Positions 15,719-22,875 of a DNA stretch of 64,000 nt are shown here, one piece after another; within the stretch, counting starts at the first letter, position 1; each line of letters starts with the position of its first letter. The translations under genes and the position numbers were made by a program. The DNA is taken from NCBI RefSeq assembly GCF_011305415.1, contig NZ_JAANOQ010000001.1, positions 769,631-833,630 of the forward strand, written 5' to 3'. The notes beneath the pieces were generated by a model. It saw only the letters and a program-made list of their open reading frames with translations, searched no databases and was not told the origin of the DNA. Source of the stretch: Flavobacterium bernardetii. GTDB taxonomy: Bacteria > Bacteroidota > Bacteroidia > Flavobacteriales > Flavobacteriaceae.

Positions 15719-16840
15719 TTATATGGTTTTTAAACTTTCAATAAAAACATCAATTTCTACTTTAGTATTATAATGACTGAAAGAAATTCTTAAAGATGGT
15801 TTTTTCATGTTTTCTTCTGATAAAAATTCAGCTAATACATGTGAAGGCTTTACACTTCCACTCTGACAAGCACTTCCTCTAGAAACTGCAATGCCTTTCA
15901 TATCCAAATTGAATAAAATCATAGCAGTTTTTTCTTCTGAAAAAGGCAACAAAACATTTAGGATATTGTAAAATGTGTTTTCTCCATTTATTACTAAACC
16001 TTCAAAATTTGCTTGTAACTGAGAAACACAATATTTCTTTAATTCCGTAATATATTCTGTTTCATCAACTAAATGCAGATTTGCTAAATCAAAAGCTTTA
16101 GTCATTCCCGCAATTTGATGAATAGCTTCGGTACCAGCACGCAAACCTTTTTCTTGTTCACCACCAAATAACATCGGTTGCATAATTCTGTTTTTTCGGA
16201 TAAAAGCAAAACCAACTCCTTTTGGACCATGGAATTTATGCGCACTTGCCACCAAAAAATCTAAAGGTGTTTCTTGTAAATCTATTTTTACTTTCCCAAT
16301 AGATTGTACCGTATCGCAATGAAAAATCGCATTATATTTTTGACAAATTCCGGTAACTCGGTTTAAATCTAAAACAGTTCCAATCTCATTATTCACATGC
16401 ATTAATGTCACTAAAGTCGGGATTTCATCATTCAATTTTCTTTCGAAATCAAATAAATCTAAATTTCCATTCGGTAGAATATTGATATAATCAACTTCAA
16501 CTCCAAATTCTTTTTGCAGATTTAAAACGGTGTATAAAGTTGCGTGATGTTCAATTTTACTAGTAATGATTTTTTTAATTCCATTATTTTTAACCATTTC
16601 GCGTAAAATCCAATTGGTTCCTTCTGTTGCATTGGCGGTAAAAATAATTTCTTGAGCAGAACAATTTAAATGCTTCGCAATCATTTTTCGAGATGTTTCT
16701 AAAATCGATTTTGAACTTCTTCCAAAGCTGTGTGTTGACGATGGATTTCCAAAATCGTGTTGTAGCACATCAATCATAGTATGAATAACTTCTGGGCGTA
16801 AAGGTGTGGTTGCGGCGTTATCTAAATATATATTTTTCAT
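15719..16840 (-). CDS. Cysteine desulfurase (NifS/IscS family)
   Basis: PLP-dependent enzyme converting cysteine to alanine plus a protein persulfide for Fe-S clusters or thiolation. Fold-type I aminotransferase of 373 residues. It has the LDNAATTPLRPEV start, ANATEGTN, HCDTVQSIGK, the PLP lysine in SAHKFHGPKGVGF and the catalytic cysteine in RGSACQSGSV. The long persulfide loop after that Cys matches group I enzymes. It lies downstream of the Smr gene on the same strand, but ~600 bp of tandem repeats separate them. No recognisable scaffold gene (iscU, sufE) is adjacent, so the acceptor is unknown. Confidence 0.93.
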   Translation of the reverse strand: MKNIYLDNAATTPLRPEVIHTMIDVLQHDFGNPSSTHSFGRSSKSILETSRKMIAKHLNCSAQEIIFTANATEGTNWILREMVKNNGIKKIITSKIEHHATLYTVLNLQKEFGVEVDYINILPNGNLDLFDFERKLNDEIPTLVTLMHVNNEIGTVLDLNRVTGICQKYNAIFHCDTVQSIGKVKIDLQETPLDFLVASAHKFHGPKGVGFAFIRKNRIMQPMLFGGEQEKGLRAGTEAIHQIAGMTKAFDLANLHLVDETEYITELKKYCVSQLQANFEGLVINGENTFYNILNVLLPFSEEKTAMILFNLDMKGIAVSRGSACQSGSVKPSHVLAEFLSEENMKKPSLRISFSHYNTKVEIDVFIESLKTI

Positions 16841-16974
16841 AATATTAAGTCGCTAATTTTGCCACGAAGGCACAAAGTCGCTAAGTTTTTTTAATGTTTG
16901 TGTTATATTTTACAAAATGTAAACTTGTCAGTCAAAATATCTTCAAATTCTCCAAGTCACTTTGTCTCTAATTC

Positions 16975-17077
16975 TTTTTTATTTCTGTTTGATGTAAACT
17001 TTCATGGCTCCTAATCGGTATTTGCCATAACTGGCTTCTTGAATTACTTTGTTTTCGTAGCGTTTTAATAAATAATC
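16975..17077 (-). pseudogene. Detached copy 1 of the Smr C-terminal tail
   Basis: Minus-strand frame reads DYLLKRYENKVIQEASYGKY, then RLGAMKVYIKQK and a stop. It parallels the true tail with four or five substitutions, including Gly to Arg in KYGLG. There is no start codon or promoter, so it is a gene fragment left by tandem duplication. Confidence 0.8.
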
Positions 17078-17204
17078 TATTAAGTCGCTAATTTTGCCAC
17101 GAAAGCACAAAGTCGCTAAGTTTTTTTAATGTTTGTGTTATATTTTACAAAGTGTAAACTTGTCATTCAAAATATCTTCAAATTCTCCAAGTCACTTTGT
17201 CTCT

Positions 17205-17304
17205 AATTCTTTTTTTTGATGTAAACTTCCATAGATCCTAATCCGTATTTGCCATAACTGGCTTCTTGAATTACTATTTTTTCGTAGCGTTTTAATAAAT
17301 ATTC
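17205..17304 (-). pseudogene. Detached copy 2 of the Smr C-terminal tail
   Basis: Minus-strand frame reads EYLLKRYEKIVIQEASYGKY, then GLGSMEVYIKKKN and a stop. An 8-bp loss near the end removes the original stop and shifts the final residues. It has no start of its own. Confidence 0.8.
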
Positions 17305-17440
17305 TATTAAGTCGCTAATTTTACCACGAAGGCACAAAGGCGCTAAGTTTTTTTAATGTTTGTGTTATATTTTACAAAGTGTAAACTTGTCATTCAAAAT
17401 ATCTTCAAATTCTCCAAGTCACTTTGTCTCTAATTCTTTT

Positions 17441-17983
17441 TTATTTTTGTTTGATGTAAATTTCCATAGCTCCTAATCCATATTTACCGTAACTGGCTTC
17501 TTGAATCACTATGTTTTCGTAGCGTTTTAATAAATATTCTAGTTCACTTTTTAAAACGCCATCACCAACTCCATGAATTAAAACGACACGATTGTATCGC
17601 TTAGAAATAGCAAAATCCATAGCGCGTTTGGCTTCTTCTAATTGAATGTTCAGTTTATCGAAGTTCGTTAAATTTTGGTTTCTACCTGTAATAATTTTTT
17701 CTAAATGTAAATCGACTTCAAAAACCATAGGGTCTTTTTTACTCAATTTACTTAAAACAGAACCTTTCTTTTTCGGAATTTCTTTTTCTGCTAAAACCTG
17801 AGATAAATTGGCTCCAAAGTTTATTTTCGGCGCATCTGAAGCAATTTGAATCAGTTCTTTTTTATAATAAATTAATTCAAAACCATCAGTTGTTTCTATA
17901 ATTAATCTGTTATCTGTCTCAAAACCAATTACTTTACCTTCTAAATTATCATCTAGTACTTGTACAACATCACCTATATTCAT
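17441..17983 (-). CDS. Smr/MutS2-C-like nuclease domain protein
   Basis: 180 residues from the preferred ATG at 17983 (MNIGDVVQVLDDN); an upstream in-frame start lacks support. The N-terminal ~70 residues form a small beta-barrel-like region (GDVVQVLDDNLEGKVIGF). The C-terminal Smr domain has the DLHLEKI motif (a variant of LDLHG) and HGVGDGVLKSEL, matching HGxGxGxLr. Smr domains nick DNA or RNA, and stand-alone ones have been tied to recombination control or stalled-ribosome rescue. A TATTTTTG promoter box lies 24 nt upstream, back to back with the trp promoter. Its 3' end has been copied twice downstream. Confidence 0.88.
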   Translation of the reverse strand: MNIGDVVQVLDDNLEGKVIGFETDNRLIIETTDGFELIYYKKELIQIASDAPKINFGANLSQVLAEKEIPKKKGSVLSKLSKKDPMVFEVDLHLEKIITGRNQNLTNFDKLNIQLEEAKRAMDFAISKRYNRVVLIHGVGDGVLKSELEYLLKRYENIVIQEASYGKYGLGAMEIYIKQK

Positions 17984-18006
17984 TTTTCTCGAATTTAAAT
18001 CTGCAT

Positions 18007-18014
18007 CAAAAATA
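18007..18014 (-). promoter_or_regulatory. -7 element (TATTTTTG) for the Smr gene
   Basis: Exact TAnnTTTG on the minus strand, 24 nt before the ATG, divergent from the trp promoter. Confidence 0.55.
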
Positions 18015-18031
18015 AATAATTCAAATTTAAT

Positions 18032-18062
18032 TTGGTAATTAAAATACAACTATATACATTTG
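18032..18062 (+). promoter_or_regulatory. trp operon promoter (TTG-N20-TACATTTG)
   Basis: TTG at 18032-18034 and TACATTTG at 18055-18062 with a 20-nt spacer match the Bacteroidota housekeeping promoter fully. The expected start of transcription falls at about 18067-18069, at or within two bases of the leader ATG, so the leader mRNA may be leaderless. Confidence 0.8.
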
Positions 18063-18068
18063 TACCAT

Positions 18069-18125
18069 ATGAAAAACAGAATTCAAAATACTTGGTGGTG
18101 GAATAACTTACAACTTACGTCGTGA
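18069..18125 (+). CDS. trpL: trp leader peptide with three consecutive Trp codons
   Basis: ATG (18069) to TGA (18123-18125) encodes 18 residues: MKNRIQNTWWWNNLQLTS. Three TGG codons in a row at 18093-18101 are very unlikely by chance in an AT-rich intergenic stretch. It lies directly after a consensus promoter, ahead of a terminator hairpin and trpE. This is the sensing peptide of ribosome-mediated attenuation: stalling at the TGG run when Trp-tRNA is scarce would free the downstream antiterminator strand. It is too short for usual gene callers. Confidence 0.88.
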   Translation: MKNRIQNTWWWNNLQLTS

Positions 18126-18180
18126 GCAAATCCTCTATTGTATTAAATTATACATTTTAAAAAGGCTTGTCATTCACGAC
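18119..18180 (+). promoter_or_regulatory. trp antiterminator pairing
   Basis: GTCGTGA (18119-18125, covering the last codon and stop of the leader) is exactly complementary to TCACGAC (18174-18180), which is made of the loop and the first bases of the 3' arm of the terminator. The two pairings exclude each other. A ribosome stalled on the Trp codons would leave 18119-18125 free, whereas one reaching the stop codon would cover it. A small hairpin (TGTAT/ATACA, 18139-18154) lies in the loop. Found by reading; no folding energy was computed. Confidence 0.7.
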
Positions 18181-18192
18181 AAGCCTTTTTTT
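18161..18192 (+). terminator. trp attenuator terminator
   Basis: AGGCTTGTC (18163-18171) pairs with GACAAGCCT (18178-18186) around a 6-nt loop, extended by A-T pairs and followed by seven T. It stands 25 nt before the trpE ATG, in a place where a terminator makes sense only as an attenuator. Confidence 0.9.
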
Positions 18193-18216
18193 ATTTTCTA
18201 AACTCAACTAATTAAG

Positions 18217-19614
18217 ATGAAAACATATACTTTACATACCAATTCTAAAAAACTGCTAGCTGATACGTTTACGCCAGTGAGTGTTTATTTGAAAATTAGA
18301 GATAAATTTCCAAATAGTCTATTGTTAGAAAGTTCTGATTATCATGCGAATGACAACAGTTTTTCTTTCATTTGTTTCAATCCAATTGCTAATTTTAGTG
18401 TCGAAAATAATGTGATTACGAAACAATATCCTGATAATACAATCGTAAAAACAGACATTCGAAACAAAAATGTTGTGGATGAATTAGCTCAGTTTTCTCA
18501 GCAATTTATAACAGAATCGGAATCGTTTAAGTTTATCAATAATGGTCTTTTTGGTTATATTTCTTATGATGCTATTCAATATTTCGAGAAAATAAATATT
18601 AAAGAAAAATCTCCAGAAAACGAAATTCCATTAATACAATACGCAGTTTATCAGAATATTATCGCTATAAATCATTTTAATAACGAAGCGTATATTTTTT
18701 GTCATTCTTATGATGATGTAAACAATATCGCCGAAATTGAACAAGTATTACAAAACAAAAGTTTTGCTTCGTTTAGTTTTAAAAAGGAAAATGAAGTGGT
18801 TTCGAATTTAACAGATGAAGAATTTAAAAGAAACGTAACTTTAGCTAAGAAACATTGTTTGCGTGGCGATGTTTTTCAATTGGTATTATCAAGACGCTTT
18901 TCGCAAGAGTTTAAAGGTGATGAATTCAATGTTTACAGAGCTTTAAGAAGTATAAACCCTTCGCCATATTTGTTTTATTTCGATTATGGAAATTATAAAA
19001 TTTTTGGATCATCGCCAGAAGCACAGATTATTATTAAAGATAATGTAGCAGAAATTCATCCAATAGCTGGAACTTTTAAAAGAACTGGTAACGACGAAGA
19101 GGATGCGCAATTAGCCAAAAAACTTACGGAAGATGCCAAAGAAAATAGCGAACACGTTATGTTAGTGGATTTAGCTAGAAACGATTTAAGCAGAAATTGT
19201 AACGAAGTAAAAGTAGAAAAATATAAAGAAGTTCAGTTTTTCTCTCACGTGATTCATTTGGTTTCAAAAGTGACTGGGAAATTGAAAAATCCTAATAATT
19301 TCATGAACTTAGTAGCTAATACATTTCCCGCAGGAACTTTAACAGGCGCTCCGAAAGTTCGTGCCATGGAATTAATTGAAGAAATGGAACAAACCAACAG
19401 AAGTTTTTATGGCGGTGCAATCGGTTTTATGGATTTTAAAGGCAACTTCAATCACGCGATTATGATTCGTTCCTTTTTAAGTAAAAATCATAAATTGTAT
19501 TTTCAAGCTGGCGCCGGAATTGTAGAAAGTTCCACAGAAGAAAACGAAACACAAGAAGTATATAATAAGTTAAGTGCTTTGCAAAAAGCTTTAGATTTAG
19601 CTGAAACCATTTAA
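18217..19614 (+). CDS. trpE: Anthranilate synthase component I
   Basis: First committed step of Trp synthesis: chorismate + ammonia (from TrpG) gives anthranilate + pyruvate. 465 residues with the chorismate-binding domain in the C-terminal half: RGDVFQLVLSRRF, FGSSPEAQI, HPIAGTFKRTG, ENSEHVMLVDLARNDL and TFPAGTLTGAPKVRAMELI. The LLES motif at 36-39, part of the Trp feedback-inhibition site in TrpE, is present, so the enzyme is probably allosterically inhibited by Trp. It is the first structural gene after the attenuator, hence doubly controlled. Confidence 0.97.
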   Translation: MKTYTLHTNSKKLLADTFTPVSVYLKIRDKFPNSLLLESSDYHANDNSFSFICFNPIANFSVENNVITKQYPDNTIVKTDIRNKNVVDELAQFSQQFITESESFKFINNGLFGYISYDAIQYFEKINIKEKSPENEIPLIQYAVYQNIIAINHFNNEAYIFCHSYDDVNNIAEIEQVLQNKSFASFSFKKENEVVSNLTDEEFKRNVTLAKKHCLRGDVFQLVLSRRFSQEFKGDEFNVYRALRSINPSPYLFYFDYGNYKIFGSSPEAQIIIKDNVAEIHPIAGTFKRTGNDEEDAQLAKKLTEDAKENSEHVMLVDLARNDLSRNCNEVKVEKYKEVQFFSHVIHLVSKVTGKLKNPNNFMNLVANTFPAGTLTGAPKVRAMELIEEMEQTNRSFYGGAIGFMDFKGNFNHAIMIRSFLSKNHKLYFQAGAGIVESSTEENETQEVYNKLSALQKALDLAETI

Positions 19615-19621
19615 ATAACAA

Positions 19622-19752
19622 TTACAATATCAATGGCAAAAATCAATTAATGCATGTTTTAAAAATTGTAAATTGAAATTGTAATAGACATTGAATAAAT
19701 AATAATTAATTAGTTGATATTGAATTTTGATATTGACATTGAAATTGAGAAT
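19622..19752. repeat. ATTGAAATTG-type simple repeat in the trpE-trpG gap
   Basis: The 138-bp gap is made largely of degenerate copies of AATTG, GATATTG and ATTGAAATTG words, the densest stretch being 19670-19752. A similar word string occurs before the DUF2520 gene (29081-29115). It supplies spurious upstream TTG codons for trpG. Confidence 0.65.
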
Positions 19753-20316
19753 ATGAAAATAGCAGTTATAGATAATTACGATAGTTTTACATACAATTTA
19801 GTACACTATTTAGACGATTTAGGAGCAGAAGTGACTGTTTTTAGAAACGATGAATTTGAATTGAAAGAATTAGAATCTTTTGAGAAAATACTTTTGTCGC
19901 CAGGACCAGGAATTCCTGATGAAGCAGGTTTGCTTAAAGAGGTGATTAAAACCTATGCCAAAACAAAAAGTATTTTTGGAGTTTGTTTAGGTTTACAAGC
20001 TATTGGAGAAGTTTTTGGAGGAACACTTACTAATTTAGAAAAAGTATATCACGGTGTAGCTACAAAAGTTTCTAAAACAGAAGACGATTTCATTTTCAAC
20101 AATTTACCTAATGAAATGGAAGTGGGTCGTTATCATTCTTGGGTGATTTCCAACGAGAATTTTCCTCAAAATTTAATCATCACATCAACGGATGCAAACG
20201 GACAAATTATGTCGGTAAAACATAGTGTTTACGATGTTCGAGGTGTGCAATATCATCCAGAAAGTGTCTTAACGCCTCATGGAAAAAAAATCTTGGAAAA
20301 TTGGCTTAGTCATTAA
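19753..20316 (+). CDS. trpG: Anthranilate synthase component II (glutamine amidotransferase)
   Basis: Supplies ammonia from glutamine to TrpE. Class I glutamine amidotransferase of 187 residues from ATG at 19753. The longer frame back to 19714 runs through repeat sequence and is rejected. Motifs: IDNYDSFTYNLV start, LSPGPGIPDE oxyanion region, GVCLGLQAIGE with catalytic Cys78, and YHPES with the His-Glu pair. In many bacteria the same subunit also serves aminodeoxychorismate synthase (PabA). Position here ties it to Trp. Confidence 0.96.
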   Translation: MKIAVIDNYDSFTYNLVHYLDDLGAEVTVFRNDEFELKELESFEKILLSPGPGIPDEAGLLKEVIKTYAKTKSIFGVCLGLQAIGEVFGGTLTNLEKVYHGVATKVSKTEDDFIFNNLPNEMEVGRYHSWVISNENFPQNLIITSTDANGQIMSVKHSVYDVRGVQYHPESVLTPHGKKILENWLSH

Positions 20317-20321
20317 AGAGC

Positions 20322-20372
20322 CAAGTAAAAAGTAAAAAGAATCAAGTAAAAAAAATCAAGTAGGACGATTTA
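20322..20372. repeat. CAAGTAAAAA-type simple repeat in the trpG-trpD gap
   Basis: Repeated AAGTAAAAAGT and ATCAAGTA words fill most of this 68-bp gap. It is unlike the repeats in the neighbouring trp gaps. Confidence 0.6.
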
Positions 20373-20384
20373 TACCTAAAGATA

Positions 20385-21377
20385 ATGAAAAATATAATAA
20401 ATAGATTAATAAACCACGAAATACTTTCCAAACAGGAAGCCAAATCGACGTTAATAGAAATTTCTAATGGAAATTGTAATTCACATCAAATTGCAGCATT
20501 TTTAACGGTTTATATGATGCGAAATATTACTATTGAAGAACTTTCAGGTTTTCGCGAAGCTTTGCTAGAATTGTGTATTCCAGTTGATTTTTCAGCATAT
20601 GATACCATCGATTTATGTGGAACAGGTGGGGATGGAAAAGATACGTTTAATATTTCAACTTTATCATCTTTTATTGTCGCAGGAGCTGGTTACAAGGTGG
20701 CGAAACATGGAAATTATGGGGTTTCTTCCATTTCTGGGTCGAGTAATGTGATGGAACAAATGGGGGTGAAATTTACAAATGAACAAGAAATTTTAACCCG
20801 ATGTATTGAAGAAGCAAATATTGCGATTTTACATGCACCATTATTTCATCCAGCTATGAAAAATGTTGGACCAATCAGAAAGGAATTAGGCGTAAAAACA
20901 TTCTTTAATATGCTTGGACCAATGGTAAATCCATCGTTTCCTAAGTTTCAAATGGTTGGTGTTTTTAGTTTAGAATTGGCCAGAATGTATGCGTATTTAT
21001 ATCAAAAAACAGAAACAAAATACGCCATTCTTCACGGATTAGAAGGCTTTGACGAAGTTTCATTAACTGATAAAGTAAAAATTATTACGAATACAACAGA
21101 AACCATCAATTCACCTGCTGATTTTCTTTTCGAAACCATTCAACTTTCTGAAATTAAAGGTGGAGATACAGTTGAAGATTCAGCCAAAATATTCCATAAA
21201 ATATTAAATGGTGAGGGTTCTGATCCACAAAATAATGTGGTTTTAGTCAATTCAGCTTTAGCCATTCAAACTATTTCTGAATTAAGTTATGCTGATTCTT
21301 TGGAAAAAGCAAAAGAAAGTTTATTCAGTAAAATGGCACTTTCAAAATTAAATACACTTATAAAATTAAGCAACTAA
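20385..21377 (+). CDS. trpD: Anthranilate phosphoribosyltransferase
   Basis: Joins anthranilate to PRPP to give phosphoribosylanthranilate. 330 residues, all TrpD signatures: CGTGGDGKDTFNIST (PRPP/diphosphate loop), KHGNYGVSSISGSSNVMEQMG, and HPAMKNVGPIRKELGVKTFFN. It is a stand-alone enzyme, not fused to TrpG. The last A of TAA is the first base of the trpC ATG, so translation of the two is coupled. Confidence 0.97.
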   Translation: MKNIINRLINHEILSKQEAKSTLIEISNGNCNSHQIAAFLTVYMMRNITIEELSGFREALLELCIPVDFSAYDTIDLCGTGGDGKDTFNISTLSSFIVAGAGYKVAKHGNYGVSSISGSSNVMEQMGVKFTNEQEILTRCIEEANIAILHAPLFHPAMKNVGPIRKELGVKTFFNMLGPMVNPSFPKFQMVGVFSLELARMYAYLYQKTETKYAILHGLEGFDEVSLTDKVKIITNTTETINSPADFLFETIQLSEIKGGDTVEDSAKIFHKILNGEGSDPQNNVVLVNSALAIQTISELSYADSLEKAKESLFSKMALSKLNTLIKLSN

Positions 21378-22156
21378 TGGATATTTTAGAAAAAATCATT
21401 GCAGACAAAAGGCGAGAAGTGGAATTGAAAAAATCAATTATTCCTGTTTCTCAATTAGAAAATTCGGTTTTATTTAATTCTAGAACCCATTCGTTAAGCA
21501 AATTATTACAAAATTCATCATCAGGAATTATAGCTGAACACAAAAGGAAATCACCATCAAAACAAACTATAAATTCATCATTTACTGTAGAAGAAGTAGT
21601 GAAAGGCTATCAAAATGCAGGCGTTTGTGGAATTTCAGTGTTGACAGATATGAAATATTTTGGTGGAAGTTTAGACGATTTATTGTTGGCGAGAGCTTCC
21701 GTAACTATTCCTTTATTAAGAAAAGAATTTATCATTGACGAATACCAATTAATAGAAGCTAAAGCACATGGAGCGGATGTAATTCTGTTAATCGCTGCAG
21801 TTTTAACGCGACAAGAAATTAAATATTTGTCTGAATTTGCGCAATCATTAGGTTTAGAAGTTTTGTTAGAAGTGCATAATGAAGAAGAATTGCAAAAAGC
21901 GATTATGCCAAGTTTAAATATGATTGGCGTAAACAACAGAAATTTAAAAACTTTTGAAGTTAGTTTATCGTATAGTAAAGAGTTGGCAAACCTAATTCCT
22001 AATGAATTTGTAAAAATATCTGAAAGTGGTATTTCCAATGTTGCAGCGGTTAAAGAATTACAACAATTTGGTTATCAAGGATTTTTAATCGGAGAAAACT
22101 TTATGAAAACGGATAATGCTGGTTTAGCAGCAAGTGAATTTATCAAACAATTATAA
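21377..22156 (+). CDS. trpC: Indole-3-glycerol phosphate synthase
   Basis: Ring closure of CdRP to indole-3-glycerol phosphate. (βα)8 barrel of 259 residues. Catalytic and phosphate-binding blocks are visible: AEHKRKSPSK (Lys in β1), VLTDMKYFGG, RKEFIIDEYQ, GVNNRNLKTFEV, SESGI and GFLIGENFM. Separate from TrpF here, unlike the fused enterobacterial enzyme. Overlaps trpD by one base. Confidence 0.97.
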   Translation: MDILEKIIADKRREVELKKSIIPVSQLENSVLFNSRTHSLSKLLQNSSSGIIAEHKRKSPSKQTINSSFTVEEVVKGYQNAGVCGISVLTDMKYFGGSLDDLLLARASVTIPLLRKEFIIDEYQLIEAKAHGADVILLIAAVLTRQEIKYLSEFAQSLGLEVLLEVHNEEELQKAIMPSLNMIGVNNRNLKTFEVSLSYSKELANLIPNEFVKISESGISNVAAVKELQQFGYQGFLIGENFMKTDNAGLAASEFIKQL

Positions 22157-22157
22157 C

Positions 22158-22209
22158 AACACAGATTAAAGAAATTATATAAATTTTAGAAATTTCTCCA
22201 ATCTGTGTT
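22158..22209. repeat. Inverted repeat in the trpC-trpF gap
   Basis: AACACAGATT (22158-22167) and AATCTGTGTT (22200-22209) are perfect 10-bp inverted repeats with a smaller AAATTT/AAATTT stem between. The hairpin is inside the operon and lacks a T run, so it more likely tunes mRNA processing or is a passive dispersed repeat than terminates. Confidence 0.7.
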
Positions 22210-22224
22210 CTAAAAATAAAAAAA

Positions 22225-22875
22225 ATGAAAGTTAAACTTAAAATATGTGGCATGAAATTTCCAGAAAATATTCAGGAAATAGCTCTTTTAGAACCTGATT
22301 TTTTAGGCTTTATTTTCTATGAAAATTCGGCTAGAAATTATACAGAAAATTCAATTGTTTCGTTACCAGATTCTATAAAAAAAGTGGGTGTTTTTGTTAA
22401 TGAAAGACAAGATAAAATCATTCAAATCATTCAAAAGTATAATTTAAATTATATTCAATTACATGGAAATGAAAGTGAAAGTTATTGTTTAGAATTAATA
22501 AACCAACTTAATCACAATCAGTTAAATACAAAAATATTAAAAGCTTTTTCGGTTGATGATTCTTTTGATTTTCAACGCCTTACTAATTTCCAAATCGTTG
22601 ATTATTTTCTATTCGATACGAAAGGGAAATTACCTGGCGGAAACGGAACGAAATTCAATTGGCAAATTCTAGACAACTATCATTTAGAAAAACCTTATTT
22701 CTTAAGTGGAGGCATTGGATTAGAAGATATTGAAAGCATTCAAGAATTTTTAAAAACACCAGCTTCAAAATATTGTTTTGCTTTAGATGTGAACAGTCAA
22801 TTTGAAATAGAAGCCGGATTAAAAAACAAAAAACAATTACAACAATTTAAAACACAACTATATGAGTCAGTTTAA
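22225..22875 (+). CDS. trpF: Phosphoribosylanthranilate isomerase
   Basis: Amadori rearrangement of PRA to CdRP. 216-residue (βα)8 barrel with KLKICGMKF (catalytic Cys in β1), LGFIFYENSARN, GVFVNE, YIQLHGNES and a C-terminal SGGIG...ALDVNSQFE with the catalytic Asp region. The gene overlaps trpB by 14 bp in a different frame, an unusual depth of overlap for this operon. Confidence 0.96.
   Translation: MKVKLKICGMKFPENIQEIALLEPDFLGFIFYENSARNYTENSIVSLPDSIKKVGVFVNERQDKIIQIIQKYNLNYIQLHGNESESYCLELINQLNHNQLNTKILKAFSVDDSFDFQRLTNFQIVDYFLFDTKGKLPGGNGTKFNWQILDNYHLEKPYFLSGGIGLEDIESIQEFLKTPASKYCFALDVNSQFEIEAGLKNKKQLQQFKTQLYESV

Larger units (their letters stand above)
16843..17541. repeat. Three tandem ~230-bp copies of the Smr gene 3' end plus spacer
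   Basis: Copies begin at 16843, 17078 and 17305 (steps of 235 and 227 bp). Each joins ~130 bp of spacer to ~95 bp equal to the last ~32 codons of the Smr gene; the third copy is the real gene end. The spacer starts with a TTAGCGACTTTGTGCC-type block common in Flavobacteria intergenic regions. This explains the whole 600-bp stretch without an intact gene between the cysteine desulfurase and Smr genes. The copies differ by substitutions and an 8-bp deletion (copy 2). Confidence 0.9.

Noticed and set aside
16843..17541. CRISPR array
   Set aside because: Units are ~230 bp, no spacers of uniform short length, and they contain a copy of the neighbouring gene end.
19714..19752. N-terminal extension of trpG
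   Set aside because: Encoded by ATTGAAATTG repeat DNA; conserved TrpG sequence starts at the ATG at 19753.
21610..22038. Minus-strand 142-codon frame over trpC
   Set aside because: Antisense shadow of trpC, no domain.
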